Shown in pieces: positions 29,048 to 40,109 of a stretch of 64,000 nt of DNA. This DNA comes from Theocolax elegans (taxonomy: Eukaryota; Arthropoda; Insecta; Hymenoptera; Cerocephalidae): the NCBI GenBank assembly GCA_026168455.1, contig CM047431.1, positions 50,900,029 through 50,964,028 on the forward strand, read 5' to 3'. Position numbers and translations under genes: made by a program. The notes below the pieces were generated by a model that saw only the letters and a list, made by a program, of their open reading frames with translations, did not search any database and was not told the DNA's origin. The stretch's first letter is position 1, and the number at the start of each line of letters is the position of its first letter.

Positions 29048-31140
29048 ATGTATAACCTAATTAGTTTATAATATAGTTAATCGATGCATTTTTGAGATTT
29101 ATTGTTCTTTATTTTTAATTTAAAAATTTTAATATATTGGTACTTTTTTCAATTATTTAAAATGGCTCGATAATCACGAGAGAGTGGTTGCAGCTGAGTG
29201 ACTTTGACTATGTAGTTACTAAAAGGATAATAAAACGCCAATACAATATTCGAAAAATCTGCTTTTAAAAATTGTTTAATTTTTAACGAAATACAAAAAA
29301 ACATCATCTTATATGCATATATACTACCACGATAATTATCATGGTGACACGATAATTCTCTCCATATATTCTAAATACCACAATTAATTTAAATTATAAA
29401 GATTTCATGTATAAGCCCTCTCCTTATCCAGACAAAAATTGATTTATTTTTATTTACTATAAGTAAATAAAAGTTCAAGAAATTTTGACACTAATCTATG
29501 TTGAATAAACGTAAGATACTACAATTACGAAAATAGTTTTGTTTATACACATTTTAAAGTGAAAAAAAAATCTTAATGTTAATTATATTACCTGGGTAAT
29601 AGAGATTATCGAAAAGTTCGGTCAGTTCATTATATCGATTGCACTTTAAGTGTGTAGGAAAGTTACGATCTCTAAATCTTATCTAGGATCTTCTAGACCA
29701 TTTACTATACGCTTATCGAAGCAGAAACAAGCCATTTCAATGAACTCGCTAATAAACTCTGTTCCAAGGAGATGTAAATCAATGTAGATATTCCTTATTT
29801 GCAGGAGCATTGAATTTCATGTATATTGAATATCATAAAATTTTATTACGTTTTGTATCGATATATTTTTTATCTTCTGATTTAAGACGAATTTATAAAA
29901 TTTTTCAACAAATCTGATAAATTATTTATAGGTATACATCTAACTCATCGATATACTATACAAATTTGAAATTTTGTACACTATTGCGCTTTCGATTCGT
30001 GTTCTATATTCTATATGCTATATATATATATATGAAAGATAGGCAATAACGTTCTAATTATCATACATAATAAAAACGCCAAGAGCGAAAAATAAATATT
30101 TATTCGAGTCGAGTGATCGATTGTCAACGTTCGCGATAAAAAAAACATTCGCGATAATCAATTTGATCCTAACGATTAATAAAGCCAAGTGAAGCGCCTT
30201 AGGGCTAAGACTGACGACGTCGACGGCGGCATTCCAGCGATTAACGACCGTCTCTAACATTCATAAGATCTTTGGGTGAAGTGTGAATGTACCTGTTTTA
30301 CCGACCGTGGGTTACATTAAAATTAATAATTCAACGTTGGCAAACCTTAACGCCTGTTGTACGATAGCTTCCAACCTAAGGGGAATTACAAAGCTTTTTA
30401 GTTAAAGTTTATCAACTTTCCTCAGTTGGCTCTCTTGTTCGGTTTAATTTATCTTTCTTAATCTTGTTAATATTTAATGTTAACGGCAGTGCGTAGACGT
30501 GGCGGGTTACGAACCCTAATGTGCATAATCCAATGATTCATTTTTATTTTATTTACACTTTTCCCGGGGTACGCGATATTTCTGAGTAGGATTACTTAAA
30601 TATTTTTTATTGTTTTACAATTTATCGTTTACGTGTTGTGCATTAATTATATATCGTATGGTATTTTTATGAATGTGTTTTACATTTAAAATAAATTTAA
30701 TTAATATTAATAATGAATATAATTTTTATAGATTTTTAGTTCGATAATTGCAAATAATAATTATTTAAATAAAAATTTAAAAAGTATTTGATAATAATAC
30801 AAACAATAATTAAAATATGAGGAACATCGATAATTTAAATAAAAGAAACATTAACCAAATATACAAGCAAATATGTCTATAGTATAGAAAATATCAATAA
30901 TTGTACGTCCTATTTAAAAAAAGAAAGAAGTTTATTAAAAGGAAAGTTATAAAAAGAGAGTTATTAAAGATGTTAATCTTCATTCAAAAGTAAAAAAATA
31001 ATATTATTTCAAACGGTTATGTAGCAGATGATTATTATAATGAAAATATAATAAAAAAAAAATTTGGGTAATATATCAAGAATGTGTAAATTTTGTCAAA
31101 CAAAACATGTTTTATTTAATTTGTAATGTTCACCCTTTGT
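29048..31140. other. Intergenic, no gene seen
   Basis: AT-rich; a GC-richer patch at 30180-30400 with CpG-bearing sequence could be regulatory or an unrecognised exon, but no conserved protein is visible. Confidence 0.5.
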
Positions 31141-31142
31141 TG

Positions 31143-31531
31143 TTGAATTAGTAAATAGTCGATTGTTGAGGGTCAATAATAAATAAATCCAATTTATTTA
31201 TGTAAGTGCACAACGTTTCGTCTGCTAGGTTTGCAGACCTCTTCAGGTGCTGAATTTATTGGACAAAATTATAAACATTTATAACACATTTTATAATACT
31301 TGCGAATTAAAAATCAAATTTTACCTTAATATTGAATATAAAGTTACAGCCCAAGTGAGCTTCGTCGAATAACATTTGATACGAAATCAACGAGTATTTA
31401 TACAAAAACTTGTCGAATAAATTCAGCACCTGAAGAGGTCTGCAAACCTAGCAGACGAAACGTTGTACACTTACATAAATAAATTGGATTTATTTATTAT
31501 TGACCCTCAACTGTCGACTATTTACTAATTT
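31143..31531. mobile_element. Inverted-repeat element with hammerhead-like core in both arms
   Basis: Arms of about 125-135 bp (31147-31265 and 31400-31527) are nearly perfect inverted copies. Each carries CTGAAGA, a six-pair stem (GTCTGC/GCAGAC) with an AAACCTA loop, then GAAACGTTGT, which matches the conserved core of hammerhead ribozymes. This and the related sequences at 42861-45225 share GGGTCAATAATAAATAAATCC. Such cores are known from Penelope-like retroelements, but no reverse transcriptase is present here. Confidence 0.7.
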
Positions 31532-31654
31532 TTTATTTAAGTATACTAAAGAATAGTACAAAAAATACGAATAGCGAGTTATCTGAATATAAAGCTAGCT
31601 GCGCATCCTATACTTGCGTCGGGAATGCGGGCGTGTCCCTTGCTTACGATACGA

Positions 31655-32029
31655 AAGCGCGAAAGAGGCTATTCACGCACGAGTCGGGTTTGTCGTCTGA
31701 GCGAACTGAGTGGATACTGAAAACATAAGGGCGTTAATCGTCCGAGCGCACTCGTATCATCTACTATTTTTTTAAACACTGTGTGCGATATTCTTGTTTA
31801 CTAAAACGACTACGTAAATTATCCATTACAAATGTGAGAATTTCGCACCATAGTGCAACAATGTGGTATTTTGTATACGCTATATACACATTAAAAATTG
31901 CATTTCGCACACAATAATACAAAATAGTACATTACCATATAAAAAGCGCAAAATAGGTTATTCCCGTACGAGTCAGATTTAAAAAAGACGGTAATCACCT
32001 ATACGCACGAGTATCGTATACTATTTTTC
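31655..32029. repeat. Two diverged direct repeats of about 85-115 bp
   Basis: 31655-31770 and 31947-32029 share, in order, AAGCGCgAAAgAGGcTATTC, ACGAGTC, a TAATC word, CGCAC.CGTATC and TACTATTTTT. The copies differ in spacing and point changes. No family recognised. Confidence 0.55.
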
Positions 32030-32063
32030 CTAATGAATGTGCAGTCGAATTTTGCACACTGAA

Positions 32064-32659
32064 CAGGAGAGGACCAACCCTGCGGGAAACGGACCTTTAC
32101 CAATGCCCTTTTTTATAATATAGATATAAACAAATAACGAAATACCTCGCCAAAAATACTCATAATTTTGATTGCTTGTGAACGAGTAAATATATACATT
32201 CAAACTTAAGTTCAAAACAAAGCTGAGATCGAGGAGACATATTTTGAAAAATAGAAGCTCAAATATCTTAATTTAGTCAAAAGTTATGAAAGAAATAAGA
32301 ATTAAACGAAATTTTGGCCTAAAAACTCATTAAATTTCAATGCTAAATTTTCGTTAAAATTTCGTCTATTTTTTATTTCTTCCATAACTTTTGACTAAAT
32401 TAAGATATTTGAGCTTCTTTTCTCTCAAACTATATCTACTCGATCTCATTTTTCTACTGAACGTGCACCTTTACTCGTTTCCGAGTTACAAGCAATCAAA
32501 GTTAACAGTATTTTTGGCGAGATTTTTTGTTATTTGCTTATATCTATCATAAAAAGGGCATTAGCTTCTATAACTTCGACTTTCTTCCTATTTTTATAGT
32601 AGAAAAATATCGTAGAGTTTGGTAAAGATTCGTTTCCCGAAGGGTTGGTCCTCTCCTTG
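32064..32659. mobile_element. Foldback element of about 600 bp with GGAGAGGACCAACCC ends
   Basis: The termini AGGAGAGGACCAACCC (left) and its complement GGGTTGGTCCTCTCCT (right) flank arms that pair across almost the whole length, including AAGCTCAAATATCTTAATTTAG near the centre. TGAA directly outside both ends (32060-32063 region and 32660-32663) may be a target-site duplication. No ORF. Confidence 0.75.
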
Positions 32660-32665
32660 TGAATT

Positions 32666-33353
32666 GGGAAATAGCACATTACATTACTCAACTAGTGAGG
32701 AAAGTAAATATTGCATAATATATATTTATTTGCTTTTATTATCAAGGAATTATATTCATAAATTATTTTAAACATAAAAATTAAATGATTGTTTTGAAAT
32801 ATAATTATTTTATTTTTGCGTGAGAAAAATACTACATTCTTCCACTGTGAAAAGAAATTTGCTCACTAGTAAGGAATGTGGTAATTTGCTCACGCAAAAC
32901 ACGTGTCGAAAATCAAATTTCGCTCATCGCGTTAGGGAACAACTTTTTTCAAACTGTTGTCAAAAAGGTAGAGTGGGTTCACTACAAAATCCAATATATC
33001 TAGAAGAATTAAAAAATCAGCTACATAAAATTAAAGTATTAATATTAATTTTCGAAGAAATATTAGGGCATATAATGATTCTCTAGCTTTCGCTAGTTTT
33101 GGCGCTAACTTACAGAAAATTTCCAGTAGTGTATATGCATTACATCCAAATAATAATGAATCTCGAAAGTATGGTCAACTATATACATATATAATGAAGT
33201 AGCAAATAACCTAAAATTAAATAATAAAAATAATTCTAATTCATTATTGGAATTACTAAGCAAATTAATTAAGAACTATAAAATATAAATCCATATGCTA
33301 AATGATATATTAGGTTGAATAGGAAGAGTTGAAAAAGTGTAATAATTTAGAGT
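32666..33353. other. Intergenic, no gene seen
   Basis: The open frame at 32820-33086 has no recognisable domain. A stretch at about 33185-33290 faintly resembles a LINE ORF2 C-terminal end, too weak to call. Confidence 0.4.
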
Positions 33354-34583
33354 ATAATCTCAAACCTATCTCAATGGCAGTAGTAAGAAATTAAAATTTT
33401 AACCAAAGTATATACAGTTGAAGCCATAATTTTATAAGTACTATCCTAAAACGATTGCATAACGATCCCATTTTCGCAAACTATAACAAAGTTCCTCATA
33501 ATCTGCCAGTCATAAAAATTATTGGTATAACGTTAATCACAATTATAATTAAATTTGAAAGATTATTGATTTCGTCTCACATAGACGTGAATGATTAGGT
33601 TTTTATAACGCGAACAACTTACGTGTCGGATTTGAATGACAATTACGTACGTCGATTCGAAAAGAGGTCCCATATGATTTTTAGATCGTATAATGTTCTT
33701 TTCGCTGTAGTTGGATCAATTCAATAAGAGGCATATACCTACTACCAAAACATCAATAGAAATTTTGTATTACTTGTACATAATTGCATGGGAACCCCAT
33801 TTTCGCGAACTATACCAAAATTCCTTACAAAACGCCAGCCACATGAGTGTTGGATTTTACATTGATCAAAATGGTAACTATAGTGAAATTTCAAGGATAA
33901 ATGATCCTCCGCAGGAAAAGTGAGAAATAAGGTTCTGATAATCAGAGCAGCTCACGTGCCGGATAACGACAAAATTATCAACGTCGGATCGACACGTGCC
34001 ATTTTAATAATATTTAGTGTTCGAAAAAAGAAAATTTAAAATAACGTCAATTTCAAAAATAAATTTGGAACAATAAAATTTTCTTGCAGAAGCGGATAAA
34101 TTCACATTAAATCGTCCAACTTTCACTATTTCATTAACTTTCTCAAATGATTTAACTGATAAATATTTGGAAAACCTAACATTTTTCTGGAAAAGCGAAA
34201 AATTAAGAATAACGACAAAATTTTGCTAGAAAAATATTACCTATTATAAACACTTTAAAATACCAGATTGGTATTATTTTATTTAAAATTTTTTTAATAC
34301 GGATAAAAATATATCTGTAGAGGCCTGCGATGGCTCGGTCGGTAGGGCGTCGGGCTCGTAATCTGGAGGTCCCAGGTTCGATTCCCGGCCCCGGCCGATT
34401 GATACAACCACCACTGGCGAATGTATTTTCAACAAGTGTTTTCTTCACCAAGACATCGTATGACCTCCGTCGCTGATTAGCACCGGTTTGGGAGCATAAA
34501 AAGAGCGACGTTAAAATAATAAAAAAAAAAATATATCTGTAAAAATTACAGGGACAGTATAAGGTAAAGTACCCAATCGTGGG
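33354..34583. repeat. Tandem duplication, copy 1 (1230 bp)
   Basis: This segment is repeated immediately downstream (34584-35771) with a few substitutions and small deletions. Each copy holds two diverged internal sub-repeats (about 33445-33690 and 33782-34005 in copy 1, sharing CCCATTTTCGC.AACTATA and ACGTG.CGGAT words) followed by a tRNA-derived SINE. Confidence 0.9.
34305..34541 (+). mobile_element. tRNA-derived SINE, copy 1, with 15-bp target-site duplication
   Basis: The head at 34320-34395 is tRNA-like: A box TGGCTCGGTCGGTAGGGCG, anticodon-like loop CTCGTAA (CGT, Thr) and B box GGTTCGATTCC (34375-34385). A body unrelated to tRNA follows, ending GAGCGACGTT and an A-rich tail. AAAAATATATCTGTA occurs on both sides (34305-34319 and 34527-34541). 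Confidence 0.85.
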
Positions 34584-35771
34584 ATAATCTCAAACCTATC
34601 TCAATGGCAGTAGTAAGAAATTAAAATTTTAACCAAAGTATATACAGTTGAAGCCATAATTTTATAAGTACTATCCTAAAACGATTGCATAACGATCCCA
34701 TTTTCGCAAACTATAACAAAGTTCCTCATAATCTGCCAGTCATAAAAATTATTGGTATAACGTTAATCACAATTATAATTAAATTTGAAAGATTATTGAT
34801 TTCGTTTCACATAGACGTGAATGATTAGGTTTTTATAACGCGAACAACTTACGTGTCGGATTTGAATGACAATTACGTACGTCGATTCGAAAAGAGGTCC
34901 CATATGATTTTTAGATCGTATAATGTTCTTTTCGCTGTAGTTGGATCAATTCAATAAGAGGCATATACCTACTACCAAAACATCAATAGAAATTTTGTAT
35001 TACTTGTACATAATTGCATGGGAACCCCATTTTCGCGAACTATACCAAAATTCCTTACAAACGCCAGCCACATGAGTGTTGGATTTTACATTGATCAAAA
35101 TGGTAACTATAGTGAAATTTCAAGGATAAATGATCCTCCGCAGGAAAAGTGAGAAATAAGGTTCTGATAATCAGAGCAGCTCACGTGCCGGATAACGACA
35201 AAATTATCAACGTCGGATCGACACGTGCCATTTTAATAATATTTAGTATTCGAAAAAAGAAAATTTAAAATAACGTCAATTTCAAAATAAATTTGGAACA
35301 ACAAAATTTTCTTGTAAAAGCGGATAAATTCACATTCAACTTTCACTATTTCATTAACTTCTCAAATGATTTAACTGATAAATATTCACTGATAATAACG
35401 ACAAAATTTTGCTCGAAAAATATTACCTATTATAAACACTTTCAAATACCAGATTAGTATTATTTATTTAAAAATTTTTTTTAATACGGATATAAATGCA
35501 TCTGTAGAGGCCTGCGATGGCTCGGTCGGTAGGGCGTCGGGCTCGTAATCTGGAGGTCCCAGGTTCGATTCCCGGCCCCGGCCGATTGATACAAGCACCA
35601 CTGGCGAATGTATTTTCAACAAGTGCTTTCTTCACCAAGACATCGTATGACCTCCGTCGCTGATTAGCACCGGTTTGGGAGCATAAAAAGAGCGACGTTA
35701 AAATAATAAAAAAAAAAATATATCTGTAAAAATTACAGGGACAGTATAAGGTAAAGTACCCAATCGTGGGA
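34584..35771. repeat. Tandem duplication, copy 2 (about 1190 bp)
   Basis: Direct copy of 33354-34583, slightly shorter through small deletions near 35325-35400. It ends where the next element (35747-36305) begins, so its last 25 bp and those of copy 1 both contain that element's left terminus. Confidence 0.9.
35507..35718 (+). mobile_element. tRNA-derived SINE, copy 2 (carried by the duplication)
   Basis: Nearly identical to the SINE at 34320, with the same A and B boxes and A-rich tail. The left flank is a mutated form of the target duplication (ATAAATGCATCTGTA). It sits at the same place in the duplicated unit, so it arose by duplication of the locus after one insertion. Confidence 0.85.
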
Positions 35772-36305
35772 CAAACTCAAAACTGGACCTTAACGTTGGG
35801 ACAGACGTAGCTATTCCATAAATTAAGAAATGTGATAGAAATAACAGTTGATACTAATAATTCATACTTAAATAAGTTGAAATAAACATTAAGTGCACTC
35901 AATATAGTTATAAAAACCGAAAAATTAATATTTAAATTTTTGGAGGTTAGGCTCGGGCGAGCAAGGGTCTGTCCATCTTTACCTGCACCTTCACTTCTCA
36001 TTACGCTAATGTTGGATACGTAAGTTTTTATCTGTCCAACATTACGTGCATTTTTCTGTCCCGCGAAAGGGTCCACCTTCGCTTATGGCTGTCCAACTTT
36101 AGCTCCCCGTGCACTATTTTTCGAACTTAGATATTTTTAATAAAAAACTTAATAAATGCCATTTTATCTGCATAATTAAGTAAATTTAATACCGAACTCG
36201 CGTTTCGACGGGACATGCGTCTGTATTTTGCAGTAATGGCTTTAAAAACTCTGTTTCAACCGAGGCCCATTTAAATTTTGTCCCGCATTTGGGTACTTTA
36301 CCTTA
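35747..36305. mobile_element. MITE-like element with TAAGGTAAAGTACCC termini
   Basis: TAAGGTAAAGTACCCAA at 35747 is inverted at 36289-36305, and the next block GGGACAAA is inverted as well. The interior repeats CTGTCC/GGGACAG words. A 99-codon minus-strand frame inside has no recognisable domain and its start matches the repeated words, so I do not call it a gene. Confidence 0.7.
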
Positions 36306-37311
36306 CCTGTAATATCAAAACAAACAGTCGGGCGATATTTATGCAGAAAATTCCGAGAAAAATTACAACTATACTATAATATTTGTGGAGAAACAACCAA
36401 CATTTTACCATACTGTCCTTATAATTTTTATAGGGCTATCCATACTAATAATACCGTCACTGCAGAGTGCGGACCGAGCTAACTGTTGCGCTCTCGCATT
36501 TAGTTATTTACTTAATCTGCGAAATTTTATGCAAACCTAACCTCAAAAATATAAGTATACCGAAATTTTATACACAAATTTTTAATCTTCTAATGTTTTT
36601 CGGATCACCGGAGACCTTGGAATATAATGGTAAATGATAGATTTTCACTCTATTACTATTTATTTCCAGATTATAATTGTATTATTTAATACATTACCTT
36701 TTAAGAATTCAGCAACTTGGCCAGTAGAAAAAGAAAATGAAGCGAGATTTTGCAATATCGTATTATTTTAATATATTGTATTGTAATTTTAATTATCTCT
36801 TTCTTTCAGCCTAAAGTAATGCACTGTATAAGAAGAATAGGTAAAAATATGAATATCTGTTTATATGGTGATGAAGAATTTTACTCTCAGTATATGCATT
36901 TTTAATGCATATGAAATATGCGCACCAAAAAGATTTAGATTTTCTTGCAAAAAAGAATGAAGTAGAACGTTTCAATCATTTGATTATTAATTGAAAAATC
37001 AGTTTTTATTACAATTTGTCACTATAATTTTTCTAGGGATTACTGCCATACTTTTTGTAGGGAAACTTTTCTCCGTGTAGTATTTGTATTATCCGCTTTT
37101 CTGGAAAAATTTTGTGTTTTCGAAACGTTTTCCAGTTTTATATTGTTATGAGTTACAACATACGCAACTCGTAATGATAAATCATTTGTAAAGGATAATG
37201 AAATGGTGAAATTGTAAGGATTTTATGTGAATTTTTTCGCTTTCCTGGGATAATTTTGTTTTTTCAAACTTGCTGTTTAAATAAAATAATGCATAATTTT
37301 GATTCATCAAA
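36306..37311. other. Intergenic with fragments of MITE ends
   Basis: A CTATCCATACTAATA word near 36436 resembles the end of the 42302-42824 element, and CTTTTCTCCGTGTAG near 37066-37080 resembles the end of the 26702 family. No gene supported. Confidence 0.45.
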
Positions 37312-38743
37312 TCGTCGTTCCCCGATAAGAAGGTGCTACCTCGGAATCCGGTTGTAAAAGGTGCTACCTCGGAGTCCGGTTATAAAAGGTGCTACCTCGG
37401 AGTCCGGTTATAAAAGGTGCTATCTCGGAGTCCGGTTATAAAAGGTGCTACCTTGGAGTCCGGTTATAAAAGGTGCTAACTCGGAGTCCGGTTATAAAAG
37501 GTGATAACTCAGGAGCGAAATTTCAGTCTATGATTTTAAGTTGGTACTACTGCAAGTGTAAGCTCAGCAATAAGATTGACAATTGTTTTTGGCAATTTTA
37601 TAAAAGATTATTTTTATTTATCTATTAGTTATTTATTATTATTTAGTAGTACCTATGCGTATATCATCAAAAAATTTAAATAAACGTAATTCAGGTAAAG
37701 TTATTATTTAGTTTGAATATATTTTAAACTGTTTCTTTTTATATTTTAATCTCCAAAATAAGAAAATTACGTCGACATATATATGTACTAAACTTTGATA
37801 ATATCATATATAGATTCAATAGATAATCATTGATAAATTATAAAATTATAAATTATACTACTGCAAAAGTTAAAAAACTAATTATGATGAGTAGTAACTG
37901 CAGAAAATACATGGTAAATAATAATTAAGTATGTTTAACCCCCCTGCGTACGCGTAATATACAAATCACGTATATTTTGGACGAGATATCTCGGGATACT
38001 GCGCCAGGAGGTTAAATGATAAAAATATAAGCTAAATGCGTAAATTTTAATAATTTCTCGCAAACTGTCATTTTTCGCAATTTTAATTTTAATTTGACAA
38101 ATGTAATTTAACACTGACACCTCTTAAACAATTTTAAAGCATGTCAACTATTCAATTTTGGCGGTTGTATTCGAATCATTTTGTACCTTATTCCATTTCT
38201 CTCCCTTGTTTAACTCTAGCGAAAAAATCTCACTCCGTAAAACAGAACCTTCGGCAGTTGTGTCGAAATGTATTATAAAAATTGAGTTATTTAAAACCAA
38301 CAATTGACTAAAGTGTATATTTCATCTATTTTGTTTTAATTATAATTATTATAAACATTATGTTACGGTATTAAGTTTTACGATATATTGTTAAATTCCG
38401 CATTAAAAATAAGAGTACAACGTTAAATAATAGATAAATAAAAATAATCTTTTATAAAATTGCCAAAAATCAATTGTCAATATTATTGCTGAGCTAAACC
38501 GGCAGTAGTACCAACTTAAAATCATAGACGAAAAATTCGTTCCTGAGTTATCACCTTTTATAACCGGACTCCGAGTTAGCACCTTTTATAACCGGACTCC
38601 AAGGTAGCACCTTTTATAACCGGACTCCGAGGTAGTACCTTTTATAACCGGGCTCCGAGGTAGCACCTTTTATAACTGGATTCCGAGGTAGCACCTTTTA
38701 TAATCGGATTCCGAGGTAGCACCTTCTTATCGGGGAACGACGA
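37312..38743. mobile_element. Foldback transposon whose arms are 28-bp tandem repeats
   Basis: The outer 18 bp TCGTCGTTCCCCGATAAG (37312-37329) are exactly inverted at 38726-38743. Inside each end lie about six and a half tandem copies of a 28-bp unit (GGTGCTACCTCGGAGTCCGG plus TTATAAAA; left units start at 37332, 37360, 37388, 37416, 37444, 37472, 37500), in mirror orientation on the right (about 38551-38725). A further inverted block of about 120 bp follows on each side, and the central 800 bp is AT-rich without an ORF. Terminal inverted repeats made of short direct repeats are the defining layout of Foldback/Galileo-type elements. Confidence 0.85.
37936..38015. repeat. Small TTAA-bounded inverted repeat inside the foldback element
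   Basis: TTAACCCCCCTGCG at the left is imperfectly inverted as CGCCAGGAGGTTAA at the right, 80 bp in all. TTAA ends suggest a tiny piggyBac-type MITE nested in the loop, but mismatches make this uncertain. Confidence 0.4.
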
Positions 38744-39665
38744 AATGTTGTTATAAGTCAATCTGTTAAAGTAATATACGATTTTTTTAATGAATTTTAA
38801 TTTTTCCAGAAATATTTTGAGTTTTAAGATTAGTATATTATGCCACTGTTGTGGGAGATGGTTTTCTACCCGCCCCTAGGTTGTTCGCACGAGCAAAGCG
38901 AGTGAGAACATCAAAAAAGGTAAAAAAATACATTCCGCATTTTTTTCGATACTTATAACAGTTTTATGCGGTATTTTATAGCATTAGAACCTGAAAATAT
39001 GAAATGTGCAAAAGGGATTTTGAGGTTAGCGTGCTATTAAATTAAATTTCATAAACAACATTAACAAATATAAATAACTTTTGTCTAAAGAATTTTTTAA
39101 AATAGTTATTAGTTTTGACGGTATTTCGAAAAAAAGGTGTAATTTTTCATTAATTTTGTGTATAACAAAAAACTAACCATCTCTAGAGCCTAGTACTCAC
39201 AAAATTCGAATTTACGTAAAAATATGCAAATTTATATTTTACGGTAATTCATAATTAAAAATTAATTATTAATTAAATCACTAATTAATTAATAATTCTT
39301 TTTTAATTATTATTTATATTTTTCGATAACACAATAATAATTAAAAGTTAATTATTAATTAAATATTTCAATAATTAATAATTACTAGGCACTGCAGTCG
39401 TTGGCTATATAAGCCGCATTGAGAATCATTTTCGGCACTCACTACCGAATTCCCCGGGTTAGGTGTAATGCACACACTATACATGACTCACCTGAGTCAG
39501 GTGCAATACACCTGACCATACAGGTTGAATTCTGCATCAATTTAGTACTTACCTTACATTCTCTATCTCCATTTTTGATTAATAATCCTATTTTTTTAAT
39601 AACTCCACTCTTATGCTGATTTACCTATATTTATTATATCTATATATAATATAAAATTACATACG
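38744..39665. other. Intergenic, AT-rich, no gene seen
   Basis: The stretch 39230-39390 is almost only A/T, built from ATTAATTA words. A pair of GGTGTAATGCAC / CAGGTGCAATACAC words near 39460-39510 forms a short direct repeat. Confidence 0.5.
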
Positions 39666-39684
39666 TGACGTCACAGATGGCGGC
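39666..39684. promoter_or_regulatory. Candidate CRE plus YY1-like site
   Basis: A full palindromic CRE (TGACGTCA, 39666-39673) lies 3 bp before ATGGCGGC (39677-39684), the core of YY1/pho-type sites. The pair is typical of housekeeping promoters, but no gene is recognised downstream; the ORF at 39824-40108 is unassigned. Confidence 0.3.
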
Positions 39685-40109
39685 GAAGAAAATTTCGCCC
39701 GAAAAATGAGTCGGCATAAATGTGGAAAGCATTTTAATATTATAAATCGATCGATATATATTTGCGTATACGAGTTATTCGATTGCATAGATCCTGTAAA
39801 GTTGGAAAGTTCTCCATTGCTGGTTGAAAATTAGCAATAGATGGAGAGAGGGAGAGAGAGTAGGAAAAGAGTGGCAAAGAATCAAGATGACTGTATGGAA
39901 CGACTTATATACCGTTGCCAAACACTACTCGACCCATTTTATAGAGGAAGGGAAAAGACGCCGTGCCGCATTTGCCAACTATGTGAATATGTTCCGGTTT
40001 CAAGAACGGAACTTGCTGATGATTCGTTATGAGTACACTACACGAGCTTTTCCGGGGTTAATCGAGACTCCATCGCTATGGGAGAAAATGGGAAATTTTA
40101 TTTTTTAAA

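Noticed and set aside
35777..36076. 99-codon minus-strand open frame
   Set aside because: Lies inside an inverted-repeat element and its first half is built of repeated CTGTCC-type words; no domain seen.
37331..38725. CRISPR-like array of 28-bp repeats
   Set aside because: Repeats are contiguous without spacers, are mirrored at the other end of an inverted-repeat element, and the genome is eukaryotic.
39824..40108. 94-codon open frame as a confirmed gene
   Set aside because: No family recognised, and a second open frame overlaps it; kept only as a finding with nearby promoter-like motifs.
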